NCBI GenBank assembly: GCA_964554715.1
Contig: CAZKPU010000001.1
Span: 8,091 to 72,090 of the forward strand
Origin: RXOA01 sp964554715
GTDB lineage: Bacteria; Bipolaricaulota; Bipolaricaulia; UBA7950; UBA9294
Reading direction: 5' to 3'
DNA: 64,000 nucleotides
Positions 43,358-51,024 of this stretch are shown piece by piece. The notes below the pieces were generated by a model that saw only the letters and a list, made by a program, of their open reading frames with translations, searched no databases and was not told the DNA's origin. A program made the position numbers and the translations under genes. Position 1 is the stretch's first letter, and each line of letters opens with the position of its first letter.

Positions 43358-43885
43358 TTAAGATCGACCGGCCCGCCTGTGGCGTTGGATCCCCACGTAG
43401 ATGAAACCACAACCAAAGACAGCGAAGCAAGCTGCAAGAACAGCCGCCACCGATCCTTCCAATCCTCTTCCCGCAACGATTACGCGTTCTAGCAGGAAGA
43501 GCAATGCAGCCCAGATTATAGCGTAGCTTCCGGCTGATATCGACGTTCTTCCCGTCCATCCGGACGCCGACCGGCCGACGGCATCGTAGACGATCGTCCA
43601 CGGGATCACCAGCAACCAGACAACCATCAGCCACAGATCCGATCCGGACGTGAACAAGATCGCGAACAGCAGCAACAAATGACCGGGAAGCAGCGTGATC
43701 AGACCCGCCAAAGGCTTGGGGCGATCCGCCTTCTGATCCATCCACCAAGCGTACCCGAGCCAGCCCAAGCAGCCGACCGTTACAAGAACCGACCAAAGCA
43801 GCGGCGTCGAGTTCACGAGCAACACGATTACCAGCAAGGCGGCGATCAACGGATACGTCCAGAAGGCAAGGCGGTCGGAGAACAT
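43358..43885 (-). CDS. Integral membrane protein of unknown function
   Basis: 175 residues, about six hydrophobic segments (for example LIAALLVIVLLVN, LWSVLVTVGCLGWLGYAWWM, LITLLPGHLLLLFAILFTSG, LWLMVVWLLVIPWTIVYDAVG, AIIWAALLFLLERVIVAG, AAVLAACFAVFGCGFIYVG). No recognised motif. Sits 1 base after mgtE and 11 bases before yajC, so co-expressed with both. Confidence 0.65.
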   Translation of the reverse strand: MFSDRLAFWTYPLIAALLVIVLLVNSTPLLWSVLVTVGCLGWLGYAWWMDQKADRPKPLAGLITLLPGHLLLLFAILFTSGSDLWLMVVWLLVIPWTIVYDAVGRSASGWTGRTSISAGSYAIIWAALLFLLERVIVAGRGLEGSVAAVLAACFAVFGCGFIYVGIQRHRRAGRS

Positions 43886-43886
43886 G

Positions 43887-45191
43887 TCAGCTCAACTCCG
43901 GTAGCAACAGCCACGCGAGGATAAACAACACGGCATAACCGAAGACGTCGGTGATTGTAGTCAGGAAGATCCCCGAAGCGAGCGCAGGATCCTTCCCGAG
44001 GGCTCGGACAAGAAGCGGGATCAACGCACCGGCGGCACCGGCCGCTGTCAGTGTCAGGGTCATCGCTCCGAGCATTGCCACACCGAGAAGGAGATCCCCT
44101 TTCCAGATGTAGGTGATCAATCCGACCGTAAGGCCGACAAGCAATCCGTTGACCATGCCCAGCAGCGCCTCCTTGCCGAGCAAGCGGAACCCCTTGCCTT
44201 GATCGATGTCCCCGAGGGCGATCCCGCGAGTCATGATCGTAACCGTCTGCATCCCCGCGCTTCCGCCTTGTCCGGCAACGACCCCCATCAGAACGGCGAG
44301 CGCAGCGACCTTGGCGACCATGTCTTCGAACAATCCGACGACGATCGCCGCCGCCAACCCGGTCGCCAGCCGGACATACATCCACGGAAGACGCATTCGA
44401 AACGAAGATCCCCAACTGGTGTCGACCCCCTCTTCGCGAGGGACGGTCGCCAACCCATAGATGTCCTCGGTGGCCTCTTCTCGGATGACGTCGATCACAT
44501 CGTCGACGGTGATGATCCCGAGAAGCTTCCCGCTCTCCTCAACGACGGGCAGCGCAACGAAGTTGTACTTGTCGAACAGACGGGCGACGTCCTCGACGTC
44601 GTCGGTGACCGGCACGCTGATCACATCGCGGTCCAGGATCTGCACGAGCTGCGTACCGGGTGGCGCGAGAGCCATATCCCGCAGTCCGACCACGCCGACG
44701 AGAAGGCCTTCCGAATCGGTGATGTAGGCGTAGTAGACGGTTTCCGCTTCTTCGATCTGACGGCGCAACAGGTCGATTGCCTGTCCGGTTGTCATTTCGA
44801 GCGTAAGCGCGACGAACTCCGGCGACATCAACCCGCCGGCCGAATCGGGAGGATAGGCAAGGAGATTGCTGAGAAGCTCCGCGTCCTCATCGGCGAGGCG
44901 TGACAGCAGTTCCTGCTGGGTCTCGGCCGGAAGTTCTTCCAGGAGATCCACCGCATCATCAGGATCCATCCGCGAGAGGATCTTGATCGCTTCGTCACGA
45001 TCCAACCGGGCGAGGATCTCCGCCGAGTCCTCGGGTTCCATCTCGGAAAGCGGCTCCGCTGCCTGCTGCCTGAGGAACAACCGGTGGACGAGTTCAATCG
45101 CCTGATCCTCGGAGATTTCCGTCAAGACCGCGGCCACATCTGCAGGGCGCTTCGACAGCAAGTCCCGCAAGATCACCCGTTGCTGCTCCAT
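43887..45191 (-). CDS. mgtE: Magnesium transporter MgtE
   Basis: 434 residues from ATG at 45191 (GGAGGAC upstream). The frame stays open far upstream, but only this part is the family. N domain (MEQQRVILRDLLSKRPADVAAVLTEISEDQAIELVHRL), two CBS domains (ITDSEGLLVGVVGLRDM, VVEESGKLLGIITVDDVIDV), plug helix, and five membrane helices with MGVVAGQGGSAGMQTVTIMTRGIALGDI and the metal-site ITDVFGYAVLFILAWLLLP. Mg2+-gated uptake channel. A TATAAT box lies 34 bases upstream. Confidence 0.95.
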   Translation of the reverse strand: MEQQRVILRDLLSKRPADVAAVLTEISEDQAIELVHRLFLRQQAAEPLSEMEPEDSAEILARLDRDEAIKILSRMDPDDAVDLLEELPAETQQELLSRLADEDAELLSNLLAYPPDSAGGLMSPEFVALTLEMTTGQAIDLLRRQIEEAETVYYAYITDSEGLLVGVVGLRDMALAPPGTQLVQILDRDVISVPVTDDVEDVARLFDKYNFVALPVVEESGKLLGIITVDDVIDVIREEATEDIYGLATVPREEGVDTSWGSSFRMRLPWMYVRLATGLAAAIVVGLFEDMVAKVAALAVLMGVVAGQGGSAGMQTVTIMTRGIALGDIDQGKGFRLLGKEALLGMVNGLLVGLTVGLITYIWKGDLLLGVAMLGAMTLTLTAAGAAGALIPLLVRALGKDPALASGIFLTTITDVFGYAVLFILAWLLLPELS

Positions 45192-45224
45192 CGTGTGTCC
45201 TCCATCGATTGAAACGCGACCGGG

Positions 45225-45254
45225 ATTATACTTCGAGGAGCCGACGGATGTCCG
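45225..45254 (-). promoter_or_regulatory. Promoter of the mgtE-yajC-secD operon
   Basis: On the minus strand CGGACA (45249-45254), 18-base spacer, TATAAT (45225-45230), a perfect -10 box, 34 bases before the mgtE ATG. Confidence 0.65.
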
Positions 45255-45338
45255 GCGGAATATCGGACACGGGGAGCGGGATCGGCTCCGGTGTCGAGCC
45301 GAACGGCGTCGCGATGACCCAGCGAAAGAGGTGCTCGC

Positions 45339-46994
45339 GTGCAACAAACGAACGGACTGTCGGAGGATGCAAGATCGGAAAGCGGCCGGCGTTCGGCTGT
45401 CTTCGCGCCGCATGCGGTGGCTGCAACCAGCCAGCCGTTGGCGACGGCGGCGGCCGTTGAGATCATGAGGCGGGGCGGGACCGCCATCGACGCCGCGATC
45501 TGCGCCAACGCCGTTCTGGCTGTTGTCGAGCCGATGAGCTGCGGGATCGGCGGCGACCTGTTTGCGATCGTCTGGGAGGCGGACACGGCTCGTCTCTACG
45601 GCTTCAACGGAAGCGGTCGAGCCCCCGGCGGCCTGACCCGCGAGCTGTTTTCCGAACGCGGGATGCAACGGATCCCCGAGCAGGGTCCGCTGTCGTGGAG
45701 CGTTCCAGGGTGTGTGGACGGATGGGTTTCGCTTCATGAGCGGTTCGGACGTCTGGACATGACTGCGCTGCTGGCTCCGGCGATCGGATACGCACGCGGT
45801 GGATTCCCGGTTTCGCCGGTGATCGGCCAGGCGTGGAACGCGTCGGCGGAGATGCTCTGCGCAGACGACGGTGCGGCAAGAACCTTCCTCCCGGAAGGCC
45901 GAGCGCCCCGTGTCGGCGAGCTGTTCCGCAACCCTGCATTGGCCGAGGTGTTGGAGCGGATCGCCGCTGACGGCCGCAACGGCTTCTATGGAGGACGGAC
46001 CGCAACTCAAATCGATGCGTACGCCCGATCGATCGGAGCCGTCCTGCGGGGAGACGACCTTGCCGAACACCGGTCCGACTGGGTCGATCCGGTCTCGGTC
46101 GAATACAGGGGGCATCGGGTGTGGGAGCTTCCGCCGAACACACAGGGGATCGCCGTGCTGGAAATGCTGCAGGTCCTGAGCGGTTTCGACTTGCAGTCGC
46201 TGGAGCACAACACGGATGCGTACGTGCACGTGCTCACCGAGGCAAAGAAGCTTGCGTATGAGGACCGGGCCCGCTTCTACGCCGACATGGAGGCTGCGGA
46301 TGTTCCCATCAAACGATTGTTGTCTTCGGAGTACGCGCAGCAGCAGCGCAAGCGGATCGATCCCGATCGTGCGGCGACGGAGTATCCGACCGTCGGGGCA
46401 TCGTCGTTTGCGGCCGACACGGTGTACCTGTCGGTCGTTGATGAGGAAGGAAATGCAGTCTCTCTGATCCAGAGTATCTTTCACCCGTTCGGCTCCGGGA
46501 ACGTCCCCGCCGAACTGGGGTTCGCACTGCAGAACAGAGGTTGCCTCTTCTCCCTTGACGAAACCCACGCCAACCGGCTCGAACCGCGGAAGCGACCGTT
46601 TCACACGATTATTCCCGGTTTTGTCACCCGTGGGGGGAGACCCGTCTTCTGCTTCGGTGTGATGGGCGGAGACATGCAGCCGCAGGGTCAGGTTCAGGTT
46701 CTTCTCAACCTGCTAGAGTTCGGAATGGATCCGCAACAAGCGGGCGATGCACTCCGGTTTCGCCACGAGGGCTCATCAACACCGGTCGGAGATCGGATGC
46801 AAGACGGAGGAGAGGTGCTTCTCGAACCCGGATTCCCCAACAGCGTCATCCACGGACTCGAACGCCGGGGACATCGCGTTCGCGTGCAAACAGGAGGGTA
46901 TGGCGGTTATCAGGGGATCTGGATCGATCCGAACACGGCCGTTCGAATCGGGGGATCGGAACCGCGCAAGGACGGCTGTGCGGTTGGGTACTAG
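45339..46994 (+). CDS. ggt: Gamma-glutamyltransferase-family protein without signal peptide
   Basis: 551 residues from a GTG at 45339 (AAAGAGGTG upstream). Ntn-hydrolase family: AVAATSQPLATAAAVEIMRRGGTAIDAAICANAVLAVVEPMSCGIGGDLFAIVW, GFNGSGRAP, and the nucleophile at Thr361 in AADTVYLSVVDEEGNAVSLIQS. The classical TTH after the cleavage point is TVY here, as in YwrD-like proteins. No export signal is seen, so it should be cytoplasmic. Substrate may be a gamma-glutamyl or acyl amide other than glutathione. Divergent from mgtE; ybaK follows after 2 bases. Confidence 0.88.
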   Translation: MQQTNGLSEDARSESGRRSAVFAPHAVAATSQPLATAAAVEIMRRGGTAIDAAICANAVLAVVEPMSCGIGGDLFAIVWEADTARLYGFNGSGRAPGGLTRELFSERGMQRIPEQGPLSWSVPGCVDGWVSLHERFGRLDMTALLAPAIGYARGGFPVSPVIGQAWNASAEMLCADDGAARTFLPEGRAPRVGELFRNPALAEVLERIAADGRNGFYGGRTATQIDAYARSIGAVLRGDDLAEHRSDWVDPVSVEYRGHRVWELPPNTQGIAVLEMLQVLSGFDLQSLEHNTDAYVHVLTEAKKLAYEDRARFYADMEAADVPIKRLLSSEYAQQQRKRIDPDRAATEYPTVGASSFAADTVYLSVVDEEGNAVSLIQSIFHPFGSGNVPAELGFALQNRGCLFSLDETHANRLEPRKRPFHTIIPGFVTRGGRPVFCFGVMGGDMQPQGQVQVLLNLLEFGMDPQQAGDALRFRHEGSSTPVGDRMQDGGEVLLEPGFPNSVIHGLERRGHRVRVQTGGYGGYQGIWIDPNTAVRIGGSEPRKDGCAVGY

Positions 46995-46996
46995 AG

Positions 46997-47464
46997 ATGG
47001 CGGCAAGAGGAATCGCCGAATTGCGACGGAACGGGATCGCATTCGATGAGCTTCGGTACCGGTTCGAGCATGGGACGGATGTGGCACGGACGGCAGCGGA
47101 TACGCTTGGGATCCCGCACGATGAGGTGGTCAAGAGCCTGGTTTTCCGTGCTTTCGATGGCTCTTTCCTGTTTGCCTTGCTCGGCAGTGATGCCCATGTC
47201 AGCGTCCGCAATCTAGGCCGCGCCACCGGACACAAGCATGTGGAGGCGGCTTCGCCGCGAGATGCGCAACGGATCACCGGCTATCAGGTTGGCGGAATCA
47301 GTCCTCTTGGGGCGAAGACACCGCTGCCGGTTGTGCTTGACGCCACCACGGCGAGGCATCCACAGCTTGTCATCAACGCCGGAGCGCGGGGCACGCTGAT
47401 CCGGCTGAGAACTGACGATCTTGTCTGCGTCACCGGAGCAACGGTTGCCGACATCCGCATGTAG
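46997..47464 (+). CDS. ybaK: Aminoacyl-tRNA deacylase, YbaK/ProX family
   Basis: 155 residues. The YbaK fold is shown by VARTAADTLGIPHDEVVKSLVFRAFDGSFLFALLGSDAHVSVRNL, then GYQVGGISPLGAKTPLPVVLDATTARHPQLVINAGARGTLIRLRTDDLV. The conserved lysine (VVKSL) and GGISP loop match deacylases that remove mis-charged amino acids (for example Cys-tRNA-Pro). Two bases after ggt, so likely co-transcribed. Confidence 0.88.
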   Translation: MAARGIAELRRNGIAFDELRYRFEHGTDVARTAADTLGIPHDEVVKSLVFRAFDGSFLFALLGSDAHVSVRNLGRATGHKHVEAASPRDAQRITGYQVGGISPLGAKTPLPVVLDATTARHPQLVINAGARGTLIRLRTDDLVCVTGATVADIRM

Positions 47465-47465
47465 A

Positions 47466-47496
47466 GCCGATCCGGACCGGTAGGATCCGGATCGGC
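47466..47496. terminator. Hairpin between convergent ybaK and pepF
   Basis: Perfect 11-bp stem GCCGATCCGGA / TCCGGATCGGC with a 9-base loop, starting 2 bases after the ybaK stop. It lacks a T-run on either side, so it may act as a weak or Rho-assisted bidirectional terminator. Confidence 0.6.
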
Positions 47497-47524
47497 CATC
47501 GGCTCCATTCGATCCGGTCGAACG

Positions 47525-49315
47525 TTACCGCCTGTCGACCTGTGACGTCAGATCCTCGATCTGCTCAATCATCTCGGCGATGATGTCGAAGCCGCCTTGC
47601 CAGAACGATGCCGGACGGATGTCGATGCCGGCCTCATCAAGGATATCGATCGGACGGCGCGATCCGCCGCTTTCGAGAATGCGCTCATACTTGGGGACGA
47701 ACGCCTGCTGCTCCTTCTGGTACTGCTGGTAGAGCGACAAGACAAGCAGCTGCCCGAAGGTGTATGCGTAGCAGTAGAACGGTGTCGCGTAGATATGCGG
47801 GATGCTCGTCCACTCCCAGCGGAACTCCTCGGACAGTTCGAAGCTGTCCCCGAACTGCTCCTTGAGGTTGTCCATATACAAGGCGGCGAGCTGATCCGTG
47901 GTGGCTCCCTTGCCGTTGATCAGATCGTGAGCGTCCCGTTCGAACAGGACGAAAAACGCCTGACGGATCGCGGTCGCGTAGGTTTCATCAACGAACTGAG
48001 CCAGCAGGGTGCGGCGGATCTCCGGATCGGTCTCGTCGGCAAGAACGCGTTCCAGAAGAAGGATCTCCGAGAAGACGGATGCCGTCTCCGCCAACGGCAA
48101 GGACGAGTGGAACGTCAGCGGCGAGTGCCCGGAGGCGAGCATGCTGTGGATCGCGTGTCCGAGTTCGTGGGCCATCGTCGACACCGACCCGTAGCGGCCG
48201 GTGTAGTTGACCGATACCCATGGGGTCTTGTCGGGGACGACGCCGTAGCAGAACGCTCCCGTGTCTTTGCCCGGACGCGTCTCCGAATCCAGATGCCCCT
48301 CGGCAAGGACACGTTTGGCGAGTCCGGCGATCCGCGGGGAGAAACGGCGCATGGCGTCGGAGATCAGCGGCACGGCCTCCTCGAACGCGTATGTCTTCTC
48401 TTCGGAAGCGAGAGGGGCGTACAGATCGTAGCGCCGGAGCTTCTCTTCGCCTAACCATGTGGCCTTGAGTTTGAAGTAGCGTTGGAAGAGCGATGCGTTC
48501 CGACGGCAAACCTCGAGAAGGGTGTCTACGACGTCATCCGGGATGTCGTTGGCCAGATTCCGGACCGAAACCGGGCCGGCCATCCCGCGAAGCGCGACGT
48601 TCTCCTGGTACCAGTCGCCGACGACATAGCGGTAGATCTGGCCGAGAACGCCGCTGTGCTTCTCGTACTCACGGTATAGGATCTGATACGCGCGTGCCCG
48701 TTGCTCCGGGGACGCGCTGAACGCGAACGCCATCAGCTCCGACCGCGTCAGGTGTTTGACCTCGCCGTCCGATTCCCATTCGAACAGAAGCCCGTTGGTG
48801 ATCATGTCGTAGACCGTGACCAGACCTTGGGTGCCGTTGATATCCTTGGTTGTGATGGCCTTCTCGACCGGTTCGGACAGCGTGTACGGAGCGTACCGCC
48901 GGAGCGACTCCAAGTGATAGCGGACATCGCCGCTGTTTTCGAGCAAAGGCGTGGCGTGCTGTTCGTCGAGCGATTTCCACCACAGGTCGAAGAACAGCGT
49001 ACGGTTCTGAGCTTCCGCGAGCGTCTTCTCAACTCGCCCGCGGAATGCGAGCGCGTCCTGATCGCTGGTGTCCTCCGAGAACCAGAGGTGGGCGTATCCG
49101 TTGAGCTGGCGAACGAGATAGCCGATCCGTTCAACGGTCGTGAGCACCTCGGCCAGCCGCTGTGCGGGGATGTCATCCGTGAGCAGCGAACGTTTCGCTT
49201 CCAGCGTTTCGATGGCGGATTCCAGCTCTGTAAACACAGCCTCCATCTCGGGTCCGGTCGGCGAGGTGATCAGATCGTTCAGTGACCAGCGACCTTGCGT
49301 GTAGCGTTCGGACAT
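47525..49315 (-). CDS. pepF: Oligoendopeptidase F family metallopeptidase
   Basis: 596 residues, M3 peptidase family. The zinc site is TMAHELGHAIHSMLASGHSPLTF (HExxH), with the downstream glutamate in PLAETASVFSEILLLERV. The N-terminal ERYTQGRWSLNDLITSPTGPEMEAVFTELE is typical of the PepF branch. Cleaves short cytoplasmic peptides. SD AGGGAG; no signal peptide. Confidence 0.94.
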   Translation of the reverse strand: MSERYTQGRWSLNDLITSPTGPEMEAVFTELESAIETLEAKRSLLTDDIPAQRLAEVLTTVERIGYLVRQLNGYAHLWFSEDTSDQDALAFRGRVEKTLAEAQNRTLFFDLWWKSLDEQHATPLLENSGDVRYHLESLRRYAPYTLSEPVEKAITTKDINGTQGLVTVYDMITNGLLFEWESDGEVKHLTRSELMAFAFSASPEQRARAYQILYREYEKHSGVLGQIYRYVVGDWYQENVALRGMAGPVSVRNLANDIPDDVVDTLLEVCRRNASLFQRYFKLKATWLGEEKLRRYDLYAPLASEEKTYAFEEAVPLISDAMRRFSPRIAGLAKRVLAEGHLDSETRPGKDTGAFCYGVVPDKTPWVSVNYTGRYGSVSTMAHELGHAIHSMLASGHSPLTFHSSLPLAETASVFSEILLLERVLADETDPEIRRTLLAQFVDETYATAIRQAFFVLFERDAHDLINGKGATTDQLAALYMDNLKEQFGDSFELSEEFRWEWTSIPHIYATPFYCYAYTFGQLLVLSLYQQYQKEQQAFVPKYERILESGGSRRPIDILDEAGIDIRPASFWQGGFDIIAEMIEQIEDLTSQVDRR

Positions 49316-49360
49316 GTTCCCTTCTCCCTCCTGATCTTGATCCTGATTCGGGCATCAATC

Positions 49361-49975
49361 TCAACCTTCTCGGCCCGCTTTCTCGTGTTGCACCGGATCT
49401 GAGGCAAGAGAACCGTCCAACCCCAGCTCCGCCGCCGCGTCCTGCATCCCGGCGATCACATCGGCGAACAGATCCGGAAGTTCGATCCCGACGCGCTCGG
49501 CGCCTTCGCTGATCACGTCACGGTTTGCTCCGGCGGCGAACGCCTTGTCTTTCCATTTCTTCTTCAAAGACTTCACGGTCAGATCCGCAATGTTCTTCGA
49601 CGGACGAACAAGCACCGCGGCGGTAACGAGCCCGGTGAGTTCGTCGATGGCATAGAGGACATTCTCCATCGGATGGGTCGGTTCGACGTCGGTGCACAGT
49701 TTCCAGCCATGAGAGACGACGGCATGAACGGCATCCTCCGGCCAGTGACGCTCGCGGAGGATCTTCTCGGTCATCTGGCAGTGTTGTGCCGGAAACTGCT
49801 CGTAGTCGAGATCGTGAACCAGTCCGATCGCACCCCACTTCTCCTCATCCTCATCGAGTTTTCGCGCCATGTATCGCATCACAGATTCCACGGCGAGCGC
49901 ATGCTTGACCAGGCTCTCGCTCTTGTTGAACTCGACAAGCAGGTCGTACGCCTGTTGGCGGTTCGGCATCGTCAT
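49361..49975 (-). CDS. HD-domain hydrolase
   Basis: 204 residues from ATG at 49975 (AGAGGTGG upstream). HD motif residues are in LVKHALAVESVM, IGLVHDLDYEQFPAQHCQM, VVSHGWKLCTDVEPTHPMENVLYAIDELTG and TVKSLKKKWKDKAFAAGANRDVI. These give the H...HD...D phosphohydrolase metal site. Similar proteins hydrolyse nucleotides or are uncharacterised. Probably co-transcribed with pepF, 45 bases downstream. Confidence 0.85.
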   Translation of the reverse strand: MTMPNRQQAYDLLVEFNKSESLVKHALAVESVMRYMARKLDEDEEKWGAIGLVHDLDYEQFPAQHCQMTEKILRERHWPEDAVHAVVSHGWKLCTDVEPTHPMENVLYAIDELTGLVTAAVLVRPSKNIADLTVKSLKKKWKDKAFAAGANRDVISEGAERVGIELPDLFADVIAGMQDAAAELGLDGSLASDPVQHEKAGREG

Positions 49976-50049
49976 CAACGGCCACCTCTTGAGTCGGGAT
50001 GTGTGCTTGTGATGACTCTACCTCCGGGGCGGCCGGCCGTCCAGCGTTC

Positions 50050-50078
50050 GTGAGAAGCGTCCGCCGGTAACGTATAGT
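50050..50078 (+). promoter_or_regulatory. Promoter of the TSUP transporter, -10 box 9 bases from the start codon
   Basis: GTGAGA (50050-50055), 17-base spacer, TATAGT (50073-50078), then 9 bases to ATG at 50088; no SD is present. Confidence 0.55.
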
Positions 50079-50087
50079 CCATCGCAT

Positions 50088-50876
50088 ATGATCTTGGGAC
50101 TCGATGTAGCAACCTTCGTGGAGTTGTTCGCTGCGGCGATCGGCATCGGAACACTTGCCAGCCTGCTCGGTCTGGGAGGAGGCGTGTTCATGGTTCCCCT
50201 TCTTTCCCTTGGAGGGTTCGTGGCCACGATGCCGGAGGCCTCGGGTACGAGCATCGCCGCCGTGGTGTTCACCAGCCTCTCCGGTTCGATCGCCTACTAC
50301 AAACAGCGAAAGATCAACGTGCGGATCGCCATTCTCTTCATGCCCACGGCGATCGCCGGGATCCTTGTCGGCGCCCAGCTGACCAGCGTTCTCGATCCAT
50401 CGTGGCTGATGGTCGCGTTTGGCGTTTTCCTCTTGTATCCCGTCAGCATGATGATCACCGGACGCTCCCCGAAAGAGATCCGCTTCTCGCTCAAAGGACA
50501 GGCAGGGGGGAGCAAGCTGTATGGATTTGCTGCGGTGCTCGGCTTTGTCGCAGGGCTGGCCTCGGGTTTGTTCGGAATCGGTGGCGGAACGGTGTTTGTC
50601 CCCTCGCTTGCTGTGTTTCTCGGTCTCGACATTGTCACCGCGGTGGCAACCAGCCTATTCGTGATGGTCCCGACGACGATGGTCGGAGCGGCGAAACACT
50701 GGTTGCAGGGGAATCTTCATCCTGAGCTTGCACTGCCGATGATCCTCGGGATCATCATCGGAGCGCAGATCGGCCCGCGGATCAGTCATCGGATCCCTAA
50801 GCGGAGGCTGCGCCAGCTGTTCGGAGTACTTCTCTTGTATGCCTCGATCCATATGCTCGTACAAGGCCTTTCCTAA
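50088..50876 (+). CDS. TSUP (TauE/SafE) family transporter
   Basis: 262 residues, seven or eight membrane helices. Two repeats with the family glycine motifs: IGIGTLASLLGLGGGVFMVPLLSLGGFVATMPEASGTS and LGFVAGLASGLFGIGGGTVFVPSLAVFLGLDIVTAVATS. Members export sulfite, sulfoacetate or other small anions; substrate here unknown. No neighbouring sulfur gene. Appears leaderless. Confidence 0.9.
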   Translation: MILGLDVATFVELFAAAIGIGTLASLLGLGGGVFMVPLLSLGGFVATMPEASGTSIAAVVFTSLSGSIAYYKQRKINVRIAILFMPTAIAGILVGAQLTSVLDPSWLMVAFGVFLLYPVSMMITGRSPKEIRFSLKGQAGGSKLYGFAAVLGFVAGLASGLFGIGGGTVFVPSLAVFLGLDIVTAVATSLFVMVPTTMVGAAKHWLQGNLHPELALPMILGIIIGAQIGPRISHRIPKRRLRQLFGVLLLYASIHMLVQGLS

Positions 50877-50950
50877 CACTCCACATTGCTGTCCTTCTCG
50901 CATATCACAAGTGACGGCGAACCATCTCCGAGCGCCCGAGGAACCGGCGT

Positions 50951-50979
50951 TTGACTTCCGAACGATCCGTTGCTAGACT
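50951..50979 (+). promoter_or_regulatory. Promoter of clpB
   Basis: TTGACT (50951-50956), 17-base spacer, TAGACT (50974-50979). The start of transcription would fall inside the CIRCE-like repeat. Confidence 0.8.
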
Positions 50980-50983
50980 TCGT

Positions 50984-51010
50984 TTAGCAGTTAAGGTATG
51001 AGACTGCTAA
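50984..51010 (+). promoter_or_regulatory. CIRCE-like operator (HrcA site) upstream of clpB
   Basis: TTAGCAGTT-N9-GACTGCTAA, with the 9-9-9 layout of CIRCE (consensus TTAGCACTC-N9-GAGTGCTAA). Eight of nine positions are symmetrical, and the arms differ from consensus mainly at the symmetrical seventh base. It lies between the -10 box and the SD of clpB, the classic HrcA repression position. hrcA is not in this window. Confidence 0.85.
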
Positions 51011-51024
51011 CCAAGGAGATAGTC

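Noticed and set aside
45192..46604. Upstream extension of the mgtE frame to a 905-residue protein
   Set aside because: The extension runs antisense through ggt; the family start with SD and promoter is at 45191.
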